Shown here: in pieces, positions 1-5,437 of the stretch
Layout of the letters: each line of letters begins with the position of its first letter
How positions within the stretch are numbered: position 1 is the stretch's first letter
Assembly (NCBI GenBank): GCA_964551965.1
Contig: CAZKFB010000033.1
Span: 1-15,060, forward strand
Reading direction: 5' to 3'
Length of the DNA: 15,060 nucleotides
Source of the DNA: CAG-582 sp964551965
GTDB taxonomy: Bacteria > Bacillota_I > Bacilli_A > RF39 > UBA660
Notes under the pieces: generated by a model
The model's database searches: none
What the model saw: the letters and a program-made list of their open reading frames with translations, nothing else
What the model was told of the DNA's origin: nothing
Program-made: the position numbers and the translations under genes

Positions 1-1
1 T

Positions 2-208
2 ATAATGAGTATTTTAATTAATTTACTTATCGATAGGATAATAGTTGAAAGAATAGATGATTATAATATTAATTTAAATATTATTATTGATTCTAAATTT
101 ATTGTATTTACAGATAAATATGATTTTAACTATAGTTATCGAAGAGGATATAATACTAAATATACTAATAAGTATAGTATTAATTATTTTGTAAGTATTA
201 GTAATTAA
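2..208 (+). CDS. Possible 3' end of a serine recombinase (partial, uncertain)
   Basis: An open frame runs in from the left edge and stops at 206-208. Its first part (LINLLIDRIIVERIDD, then alternating Asn/Ile beta-strand-like residues) resembles the extreme C-terminus of large serine recombinases, where a short helix such as LINxLIxKIxV precedes a few beta strands. The remaining residues are Tyr/Asn/Ser-rich and of very low complexity. No ribosome-binding site is visible before the ATG at 5, so this is more likely the tail of a longer gene than a small gene of its own. The stop overlaps the stop of the convergent membrane-protein gene by two bases (TTAA). It could also be non-coding AT-rich sequence. 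Identification is by pattern only and is weak. Confidence 0.3.
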   Translation: MMSILINLLIDRIIVERIDDYNINLNIIIDSKFIVFTDKYDFNYSYRRGYNTKYTNKYSINYFVSISN

Positions 209-227
209 AGAACTCTTTGCTTTAATT
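203..227. other. Inverted repeat at the convergent gene ends
   Basis: An 8-bp perfect inverted repeat (AATTAAAG at 203-210 against CTTTAATT at 220-227, 9-nt loop) covers the stops of the two converging frames. No T-run follows on either strand, so it is not a convincing intrinsic terminator. Confidence 0.3.
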
Positions 228-822
228 GGCTACTATGTTCTAATTGTGGTTTTTCTTCTTCTAAATCAGTTGCTAGAAGGGACAATAGATTATCATATTC
301 TTGTAGTGCTCCATAAAAATCATTAATTAATTCAATATCTTCATTACTAAGTTTAAGTAGGGCTTCATCAAGCTCTTTTCTTCTAGTGTGATATAAATGT
401 CTTACTTCACATAACTCTTCATATGCTAAATCTTGATTAAAGTTGGAAAATATATTAGCAATATTATTTAATAAATCTTTAGATGATTTTTCTTTTATTT
501 TATCTTTTTCTTTAACTAATTTAATGAGAGTAATAACATTAAAGCCTATACATACTGTTATTACGATTGGAGTAGGTAATAAGATAAGCAAAAAGAATAA
601 TAGAATGGGATTTAGCATTGTTGTTTTACGTATATTATTTTCTCCTTTTTTTTCGTTATATTCTTTTTCATGTTTTTTTGTTAAGAATTCGTTATAGTTA
701 GCATTAAGGGTTATTAGCTTTTGATGATTTTCTTCTCTTTCTTTATATAACTTAACTATTGTTTTTAACTTTTCATATAATTCTTCGTTTTGAGTATTTT
801 TTAAATATGTTATTATATCCAT
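205..822 (-). CDS. Small membrane protein of unknown function
   Basis: I do not recognise this 205-residue protein. Residues 1-65 are highly charged and helical, probably coiled coil. Residues about 69-101 form a hydrophobic segment split by a Pro-Thr-Pro turn, consistent with one hairpin of two short membrane helices. Residues 102-205 are again charged and helical. This gives two cytoplasmic helical arms around a membrane hairpin if both ends are inside. The ATG at 822 is well supported by a GGGGTG Shine-Dalgarno at 831-836, 8 nt upstream, and by a good promoter at 851-879. It lies downstream of the SGNH gene on the same strand, separated by a weak terminator, so it is probably its own transcript. 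Function is unknown. Confidence 0.75.
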   Translation of the reverse strand: MDIITYLKNTQNEELYEKLKTIVKLYKEREENHQKLITLNANYNEFLTKKHEKEYNEKKGENNIRKTTMLNPILLFFLLILLPTPIVITVCIGFNVITLIKLVKEKDKIKEKSSKDLLNNIANIFSNFNQDLAYEELCEVRHLYHTRRKELDEALLKLSNEDIELINDFYGALQEYDNLLSLLATDLEEEKPQLEHSSQLKQRVL

Positions 823-850
823 ATTTGATTCACCCCTTTTGTCGGGTAAT

Positions 851-879
851 ATATTATCATATTAAGGATTTTTTAGCAA
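851..879 (-). promoter_or_regulatory. Promoter for the 205-822 gene
   Basis: On the minus strand a TTGCTA -35 (874-879) is separated by 17 nt from TAATAT (851-856). A TG dinucleotide at 858-859 makes the -10 extended. The predicted start lies a few bases before the Shine-Dalgarno at 831-836. Confidence 0.6.
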
Positions 880-883
880 ATAA

Positions 884-905
884 AAAAGAATATAAATATT
901 CTTTT
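884..905 (-). terminator. Weak hairpin terminator after the SGNH gene
   Basis: A 10-bp perfect inverted repeat (AAAAGAATAT at 884-893, ATATTCTTTT at 896-905) contains part of the SGNH gene's stop codon and is followed on the minus strand by T-rich sequence. The stem has only one G-C pair and a 2-nt nominal loop, so it is probably weak. Confidence 0.4.
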
Positions 906-1674
906 AATTATTTGTTTTATAATAGTTATATAGATATTCATATATACATGCTGTATAGGCTCTTCTTCCAGTTCCAGTTAAATGAATACCATCTTTATAG
1001 AAATAGTCGGAATGTCCATTAGAGTAAGAATTCCAATCAATTACATGGAAGTTAGGATACTCTTGCTCTGCAGCAAATAGTTTAGCATTTATTGATAGGG
1101 CTTTTGAATAATTTACAGTAACCCAAAAGATTTGTTTCCCATCAAGTTGTTTCAATAATTTATCTTTATATGAATTAAAAGCATCACTGTTGGTTCCTAA
1201 AGCAATTATAACAGGATCCCCAAGATTATTGTTCGCTTTAAGTTCATCAATTATTGCTGGAGCATGCCATATTTGTCTAGATACTTTACCATCGAATGTA
1301 CTATTGGTAAATAAAGTTTTAAGGTTTGCTTCAGCTCCTAACATAACGGAATCTCCAATAGCCGAAATATGTAATTTAGAAACTTTATTAAAGTTTGGAT
1401 CATCAACATTTATATTAAGTTCACGAGCAAATTCTTCAGGAGTTTTAGGTGTCTTAGAACTTGCTTGTTTTTTAGTTGTTGATTTAGTTGTCGTCGTAGT
1501 CGTAGTAGTTGTTGTCGTCGTAGTCGTTGTTGTAGTAGTTGTAGTTTTATCAGCTTTATCATTTTTCTTTAAAACACCAAAATATATTATTAGAGAAATT
1601 GATAAAATGACAATAAGAACTATACCAACAAAGATTGCAATTTTAACTGAAGTTTTTAATTCTTTTCCTTTCAT
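904..1674 (-). CDS. Membrane-anchored SGNH hydrolase with polythreonine stalk
   Basis: The protein has 256 residues. A short basic N-terminus and one membrane helix (about residues 10-35) anchor it, a run of 20 threonines (44-63) plus a Thr/Lys/Ser stretch forms an extracellular stalk, and residues about 98-250 form an SGNH domain. Visible blocks are the GDSV nucleophile motif (Ser109), GTN (160-162, oxyanion-hole block) and DGIH (Asp228, His231). This resembles the periplasmic SGNH part of OatA-like acyltransferases but lacks their multi-pass acyltransferase domain, so an esterase or O-acetyltransferase acting on wall glycans is an inference. The ATG at 1674 is preferred because GTGAGG at 1684-1689 lies 9 nt upstream. 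The in-frame GTG at 1689 is itself part of that site. The gene is preceded by an extended -10 at 1723-1731. Confidence 0.85.
   Translation of the reverse strand: MKGKELKTSVKIAIFVGIVLIVILSISLIIYFGVLKKNDKADKTTTTTTTTTTTTTTTTTTTTKSTTKKQASSKTPKTPEEFARELNINVDDPNFNKVSKLHISAIGDSVMLGAEANLKTLFTNSTFDGKVSRQIWHAPAIIDELKANNNLGDPVIIALGTNSDAFNSYKDKLLKQLDGKQIFWVTVNYSKALSINAKLFAAEQEYPNFHVIDWNSYSNGHSDYFYKDGIHLTGTGRRAYTACIYEYLYNYYKTNN
1486..1545 (-). repeat. In-frame 20-codon threonine tract
   Basis: Twenty consecutive ACN codons (8 ACT, 6 ACA, 6 ACG, no ACC) encode the stalk. A 15-nt unit (TGTCGTCGTAGTCGT on the + strand) occurs at 1489-1503 and again at 1513-1527, a 24-nt offset, which suggests growth by in-frame duplication. 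Confidence 0.85.
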
Positions 1675-1683
1675 TCTTTTCTG

Positions 1684-1689
1684 CCTCAC
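1684..1689 (-). promoter_or_regulatory. Ribosome-binding site fixing the SGNH start
   Basis: GTGAGG on the minus strand lies 9 nt before the ATG at 1674. The upstream in-frame GTG at 1689 has no Shine-Dalgarno of its own, so the ATG is the better start. Confidence 0.6.
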
Positions 1690-1722
1690 TTTTTAAATAT
1701 ATTTAGTAAATAAATCTACTAT

Positions 1723-1731
1723 ATTATATCA
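1723..1731 (-). promoter_or_regulatory. Extended -10 promoter for the SGNH gene
   Basis: TGATATAAT on the minus strand is a perfect extended -10 (TGn plus TATAAT). No good -35 is present at 16-18 nt spacing. It lies just below the end of the truncated substrate-binding gene. Confidence 0.55.
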
Positions 1732-1796
1732 TATTCAATAGAAAATAATGCTGTTAATACATTAATTTTTTTAATCTTTACAAATAGGTGATTCAT

Positions 1797-2387
1797 TTAA
1801 ATTGAACTAACATCAAATAGATTTACTCCATCACCTAATCCACCAATAAATGCACTAGTAAGATTAGCAAAATCTACTGAAGAATCAATATTAACTTTTT
1901 TAATGCTTTCATTCTTTAATGCACTTTTAAAACTTAATAATGGCATACCGCCACTTCTTCCAGCAAGTATCTTTAAATTTTCAATACTCTTAAAGTTATC
2001 GTATTTTATTCCTTTTCTAAGGACAAGGAATTGACCATCTCTTTTAGTTAATCCAGCGAATGATCTTATATAATCGCCTTTATTATCATTATATACATAG
2101 ATAGTTGCTTCCGGTCCACAGAAACCAATATCGACACTTTTTGATAAAACGGATGCAGCTACATTATTAGCTCCACTAGTTAGTATTACTTCTATATCTA
2201 AATCTTCAAAATAGTTATTTTCAAGTGCTACATACCATGGAGCATAGAATACTGAATGAGTAACTTCAGCAACTTTAATCTTTGTATTCTTTTCATCATT
2301 TGTATCATTTTTACCAAACATGAATGCTAATAGAGTAAGAATTATTAGAATCACCCCAATTATAATTAAAATTAATGTTCTTTTCAA
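1797..2387 (-). CDS. Truncated NMT1/SsuA-type ABC substrate-binding protein
   Basis: The 196-residue product has an N-terminal membrane helix (about residues 3-24) with no lipobox cysteine, then a type-2 periplasmic-binding fold of the NMT1/THI5 family. Signatures are a VAEVTHSVFYAPWYVA start of the first lobe, a KSVDIGFCGPEA segment near residue 90, and an AGRSGGMP segment near 142. Family members are usually about 320-340 residues. This one ends right after a TSAFIGGLGD segment, which in relatives continues into a tyrosine/glycine-rich stretch, so roughly the last 120 residues and the rest of lobe two are missing. No permease or ATPase gene is nearby. The TTG at 2387 is chosen because a perfect AAAGGAGGT (2394-2402) sits 7 nt upstream. 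An earlier in-frame TTG at 2411 lies before that site. It is likely a decaying remnant, although the start signals are intact. Confidence 0.75.
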   Translation of the reverse strand: MKRTLILIIIGVILIILTLLAFMFGKNDTNDEKNTKIKVAEVTHSVFYAPWYVALENNYFEDLDIEVILTSGANNVAASVLSKSVDIGFCGPEATIYVYNDNKGDYIRSFAGLTKRDGQFLVLRKGIKYDNFKSIENLKILAGRSGGMPLLSFKSALKNESIKKVNIDSSVDFANLTSAFIGGLGDGVNLFDVSSI

Positions 2388-2393
2388 AAAATA

Positions 2394-2402
2394 ACCTCCT
2401 TT
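2394..2402 (-). promoter_or_regulatory. Strong ribosome-binding site deciding a TTG start
   Basis: AAAGGAGGT on the minus strand is a full Shine-Dalgarno match placed 7 nt before the TTG at 2387. It excludes the longer reading from 2411. Confidence 0.8.
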
Positions 2403-2414
2403 ATTTTCCAATGT

Positions 2415-2420
2415 ATTATA
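2415..2420 (-). promoter_or_regulatory. Candidate -10 for the substrate-binding gene
   Basis: TATAAT on the minus strand lies about 12 bases before the AAAGGAGGT site. No recognisable -35 is present at normal spacing. Confidence 0.35.
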
Positions 2421-2467
2421 TGGGAATAAAGAGAAAAAGGTTCTTGATTTAAAAATACGAGTATGTA

Positions 2468-2490
2468 TGTTATAATTACAATAGGATGTG
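2468..2490 (+). promoter_or_regulatory. Extended -10 and leader of the 2497 gene
   Basis: TGTTATAAT (2468-2476) is a perfect extended -10. The expected transcript start is about 2483, immediately before a Shine-Dalgarno-like GGATGTG (2484-2490). The mRNA leader would therefore be only about 14 nt long, and the GTG at 2488 would sit inside the ribosome-binding site. Confidence 0.55.
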
Positions 2491-2496
2491 ATACTA

Positions 2497-2943
2497 GTGA
2501 AAGATATATTAGATAAAAAAGAACTTGATCAATTATTTAAAGAATTAGATTCATTATTTAGACTTCCTTCAATAATTGAAATAACTCCCGCGGAAATATC
2601 TCGTATTCAAGATGATGCTACGAGAAAGAGTATGGAAAGGAAATTCTATCTAATAAATGAATTATTTGTAACACCTTTACTTACACTTTTAAATAAATGC
2701 GTTAATTCTGTTAATTCAAAACAAGGTTATACTTGCGATTATACTCCCTATTCGTTAATTCAAAGAATGCGTCTTATTTCTAAAGAATTATTGATATTTG
2801 GCTATGAACCAGAATATCTAAATACACTTTTACCACATACAGTAGAAGAGGTTAATGAGGGAATTAAAGCAATCGAGTCTCGATTGGCATTCCAAGTTAT
2901 TGAATCAAAGAATCCGACTGCTAGATATCGTAAATCAGCATAG
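2497..2943 (+). CDS. Small cytosolic protein of unknown function
   Basis: I do not recognise this 148-residue protein. It has no signal peptide or membrane helix and looks all-helical, with charged amphipathic segments throughout. A SIIEITPAEISRIQDD segment near residues 25-40 and a conserved-looking YTPYSLIQRMRLISKELL segment near 82-99 would be the best probes for homology. The first in-frame start is GTG 2488, but it falls inside the GGATGTG ribosome-binding site and almost at the predicted mRNA end. The GTG at 2497, 6 nt after that site, is therefore the preferred start, giving MKDILDKKEL. The gene stands alone between divergent and convergent neighbours and ends at a strong hairpin. Confidence 0.75.
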   Translation: MKDILDKKELDQLFKELDSLFRLPSIIEITPAEISRIQDDATRKSMERKFYLINELFVTPLLTLLNKCVNSVNSKQGYTCDYTPYSLIQRMRLISKELLIFGYEPEYLNTLLPHTVEEVNEGIKAIESRLAFQVIESKNPTARYRKSA

Positions 2944-2975
2944 AAAAACATCATATAACTTTATGATGTTTTTTT
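2944..2975. terminator. Bidirectional terminator
   Basis: A perfect 12-bp stem (2944-2955 with 2962-2973, 6-nt loop) is flanked by a T-run on the + strand (to 2975) and by a T-run in the stem on the minus strand. It can end both the 2497 gene and the converging DedA gene. The DedA stop codon (TGA, 2951-2953) lies inside the stem. Confidence 0.85.
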
Positions 2976-3547
2976 ATGTGCTTAACAATAAGAAATATAA
3001 TAACGATACCAATAATAATTGGTTTATAGTAGTTCTTAAATATTTGGACAACTAGATTCCAATTTTCTCCTAACATATTTCCAAGAAGTACAAATATTGT
3101 GTTCCATAAAAAAGAACCAATAGATGTTAGAATTAGAAAGACAGCAAAGTTATATCTAGATATTCCGGCAGGAATAGATATTAGACTTCTAAGAATAGGT
3201 ATAAATCTACAAACAAAGATCGATTTTCCGCCATTCTCGTTGAATACGTCAATGGAATCCAATATTTTATCTTCCTTTAATCTTAAAAGTCTTCCAATCT
3301 TTGAACGAGTAATAGCAATTATTTTTTTCTTATTTAGAAAATAACCGATAGAATAGAGAATTATTGCTCCAAATATTGATCCTAAAGTAGAAAATATGAT
3401 TACTGATAATATACTTAAGTCAGAATAACGGCATATAAAACCAGAAAATGTTAATATTACTTCGGAGGGGATAGGGGGAAAAATATTTTCAATTGCAATA
3501 AGTAGGAATATTCCTAAATAGCCATATTTCATTATAATAGATTGCAT
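2951..3547 (-). CDS. DedA-family membrane protein (VTT domain)
   Basis: At 198 residues it has the usual DedA length. Signature segments are a first helix with Glu20 followed by FPPIPSE (23-29), a glycine-rich helix with GxxxG spacing near 56-68, the arginine segment CRFIPILRSLISIPAG (113-128; Arg114, Arg120) and a GSFLW helix (144-148). A final hydrophobic helix (about 176-189) and a basic tail end the protein. DedA proteins are multi-pass cytoplasmic-membrane proteins, and some members are lipid scramblases/flippases for undecaprenyl phosphate or phosphatidylethanolamine. Which substrate applies here cannot be told from sequence. The ATG at 3547 has AGGTGAT (3551-3557) just upstream. This is the only gene in the window that ends with TGA. 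Confidence 0.92.
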   Translation of the reverse strand: MQSIIMKYGYLGIFLLIAIENIFPPIPSEVILTFSGFICRYSDLSILSVIIFSTLGSIFGAIILYSIGYFLNKKKIIAITRSKIGRLLRLKEDKILDSIDVFNENGGKSIFVCRFIPILRSLISIPAGISRYNFAVFLILTSIGSFLWNTIFVLLGNMLGENWNLVVQIFKNYYKPIIIGIVIIFLIVKHIKKHHKVI

Positions 3548-3602
3548 ATTATCACCTAATAATAATATGAATAAATTAACTAATTAATACTTTAATTAAA
3601 TA

Positions 3603-3631
3603 TTTACATGATGGTTTTATTTTGTTATAAT
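3603..3631 (+). promoter_or_regulatory. Promoter for the coiled-coil protein gene
   Basis: TTTACA (3603-3608) lies 17 nt before TATAAT (3626-3631), and TG at 3623-3624 makes the -10 extended. This is a near-consensus housekeeping promoter in the divergent gap between the DedA gene and the 3661 gene. Confidence 0.75.
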
Positions 3632-3660
3632 GATATAGAGAATAGAGAGGTATTTTTGTT

Positions 3661-5316
3661 ATGAAGAAAATGATTGGAGTTATAAATGATAATTTACGTT
3701 CAGTAGTTAATGGGATTAAAGAACATAGAGAGTCTACTGAAAATAACTTATCTGTTGTTAAAAATGAAATAGATGAAAAAGTAGTTACGGCATCAAAATA
3801 TAAAGACGATGTTGAAACGGCAAGAAAAACAATAATCAGTCTTGAAACAGAAATATCTGAACTAGAGAATGACTTGAAAGAATTAAATGAAAAATTTGGT
3901 TCAAAAAACTTTAAAGAGATATTAGCTGCCGGAGATAAAGAAATTAATACAAAGATAACGGAGAAAAGAGCTTCTATAAGTGAACAAAATAGCATTATTG
4001 GTGATATTACAAAGAAAGCTCATCAATTAAAGAAAGAGTTAACTAAACTTAAGGATAAAAAGCAAGCTATTGAAGAAGATTTAAATAAGACAATTATTCT
4101 TGAAGGATATTATAATAAACGAATTAATGCTATTATTGATTTCTCAGTTGAACATCCTGAAGAATTAGCAACATATAAAGAAATTGAAGAAGTAGAAGAT
4201 TTAAGTACAGAAGAGATTGAAGACATCGATATTAATAATATAATTGATGGACAAGTATTTAATGAAATAGATTCCATATCGAGCGGAAAAGAAGTTGAAC
4301 TAGATGCTATTGATGAAGTATTAACTCATGATGATTCTCTTGAAGAAGAGGAAGAAACTGATGATACTGAAGATACTGAAGATTCAGGAGAAGATTTAAA
4401 TAAAATAGATGATATTATTAATACAGCAAATGAATTAATTGAAAATAACGAGAGTGAAATAGAAGAACCTGCTTCTAAAGAGAATAGTCATTCTATCGAA
4501 ATCGAAGATTTAACTGAGATAGAAATTAATGAACCAATCGAAGAAGAGAAGAAAGAACATATTCATCTTCATCAAATGAGTGAACCTATAACAGTTAATC
4601 TTGATAATTTAGATGATGGTTTTAAGCCTAATATTGATACAGAAATAGTATTTAGTAATGATAATGGATTCAATGATAGTAATTTAATTAAATGTGGATT
4701 AGTAAAAGAAAACTTTGATCCTAAAGATTTAGATCTATTAAAACCTAAATTTGATAGAGAAAATACTCTAGAATTCATTGAAGTATTAAAGAAACATGGA
4801 TTTGATGAAACTAAGATATATAATTCAGTAGGAGTTCTATTAGATGTTACTCCACAAAATCTTGATAAGATGTTAACAATGCTAGAAGGTGTTGCATCAA
4901 ATGAAGATATCGATTGTGTATTTAGATACTTAGATAAAGTTAATATTGGTAAATTAGAACAAAATATTCAAACTTCTAATGATAGTAGTTTAACAGAATT
5001 ATTAGTTACTGCATTAAATGAAGAAAAAGAAGCAGACTTAGCTAATTTATTATCAATAACTGATAAAGATGTAAATTATATTAAGAAGAATAATTCAGAA
5101 GATTATAAATTAATGGTTAATTTCCCTGAAGTAATTCTTTCTAACTATAATATATTAAAAGATTATAAGATAGATAACTTAACAGATTGTATTGTTAAGC
5201 ATCCACATAGATTTACTTTTAATCCAAGTAAATTTGCAGCTATTTTAGATAAATATGATGTTGAAGATTTAGTAAGATGTATTAATAAGAATGCTGCTGT
5301 TATCGATAAATTATAG
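3661..5316 (+). CDS. Coiled-coil/acidic protein with helical C-terminal domain, unknown function
   Basis: The 551-residue protein has no signal peptide or membrane helix, so it is probably cytosolic. Residues about 20-155 are strongly heptad-like (coiled coil). Residues about 165-305 are a long acidic, Glu/Asp/Ile-rich, probably disordered linker, and residues about 335-551 are a compact helical region. That last part contains spaced units, such as LKKHGFDETKIYNSVGVLL (376-394) and the region around VKHPHRFTFNP (512-522), with a leucine/glycine/proline rhythm reminiscent of mTERF-type repeats. This resemblance is by eye only. The ATG at 3661 is preceded by GAGAGG (3645-3650) at 10 nt. A strong promoter and terminator make it a single-gene transcript. 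A structural or nucleoid/cell-division-type scaffold is possible but not shown. Confidence 0.8.
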   Translation: MKKMIGVINDNLRSVVNGIKEHRESTENNLSVVKNEIDEKVVTASKYKDDVETARKTIISLETEISELENDLKELNEKFGSKNFKEILAAGDKEINTKITEKRASISEQNSIIGDITKKAHQLKKELTKLKDKKQAIEEDLNKTIILEGYYNKRINAIIDFSVEHPEELATYKEIEEVEDLSTEEIEDIDINNIIDGQVFNEIDSISSGKEVELDAIDEVLTHDDSLEEEEETDDTEDTEDSGEDLNKIDDIINTANELIENNESEIEEPASKENSHSIEIEDLTEIEINEPIEEEKKEHIHLHQMSEPITVNLDNLDDGFKPNIDTEIVFSNDNGFNDSNLIKCGLVKENFDPKDLDLLKPKFDRENTLEFIEVLKKHGFDETKIYNSVGVLLDVTPQNLDKMLTMLEGVASNEDIDCVFRYLDKVNIGKLEQNIQTSNDSSLTELLVTALNEEKEADLANLLSITDKDVNYIKKNNSEDYKLMVNFPEVILSNYNILKDYKIDNLTDCIVKHPHRFTFNPSKFAAILDKYDVEDLVRCINKNAAVIDKL

Positions 5317-5321
5317 TATTT

Positions 5322-5351
5322 AAGATATTGGTTAATCCAATATCTTTTTTT
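5322..5351 (+). terminator. Intrinsic terminator after the coiled-coil gene
   Basis: A 10-bp perfect stem (5322-5331 with 5337-5346, 5-nt loop) is followed by an uninterrupted T-run to 5351, six bases after the stop codon. Confidence 0.9.
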
Positions 5352-5402
5352 GTATATAAAATGTAAAAATATTCTTTAAAACCAAAACATAAAATAAATC
5401 TT

Positions 5403-5433
5403 TGTTATAATATAAATAGTATCTATGGAGGTG
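5403..5433 (+). promoter_or_regulatory. Extended -10 promoter and RBS of the dockerin-cohesin operon
   Basis: TGTTATAAT (5403-5411) is an extended -10 with no obvious -35. GGAGGTG (5427-5433) is the ribosome-binding site for the ATG at 5438. No promoter is seen before the second gene. Confidence 0.6.
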
Positions 5434-5437
5434 TGAA

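Noticed and set aside
203..227. Inverted repeat at the first convergent junction as an intrinsic terminator
   Set aside because: The stem is entirely AT except for one pair, the loop is 9 nt, and no T-run follows on either strand.
443..1022. Open frames on the + strand across the small membrane protein and SGNH genes
   Set aside because: They lie antisense to genes with better start signals and domain evidence, and their hydrophobic composition is typical of reversed AT-rich coding sequence.
1190..1696. An open frame on the + strand encoding a long polyvaline run
   Set aside because: It is the antisense of the SGNH gene. The valine run is simply the complement of the threonine codons, and no ribosome-binding site precedes it.
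1736..1796. Remnants of the missing C-terminal half of the substrate-binding protein
   Set aside because: Translation past the stop gives no residues resembling the family, so the missing part seems deleted rather than frameshifted.
2951..2953. Possible use of TGA as tryptophan (Mycoplasma-type code)
   Set aside because: The DedA gene ends naturally at this TGA inside its terminator. Reading through would run into the neighbouring gene. Tryptophan is encoded by TGG where seen, for example in the last gene.
3548..3602. A promoter for the DedA gene in the divergent gap
   Set aside because: The stretch is so AT-rich that many hexamers resemble -10 boxes, but no pair with proper spacing and no extended -10 stands out.
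3576..3995. A minus-strand open frame over the start of the coiled-coil gene
   Set aside because: It is rich in Ser/Phe/Ile, as expected for the antisense of Glu/Lys/Asn codons, has no ribosome-binding site and crosses the promoter of the 3661 gene.
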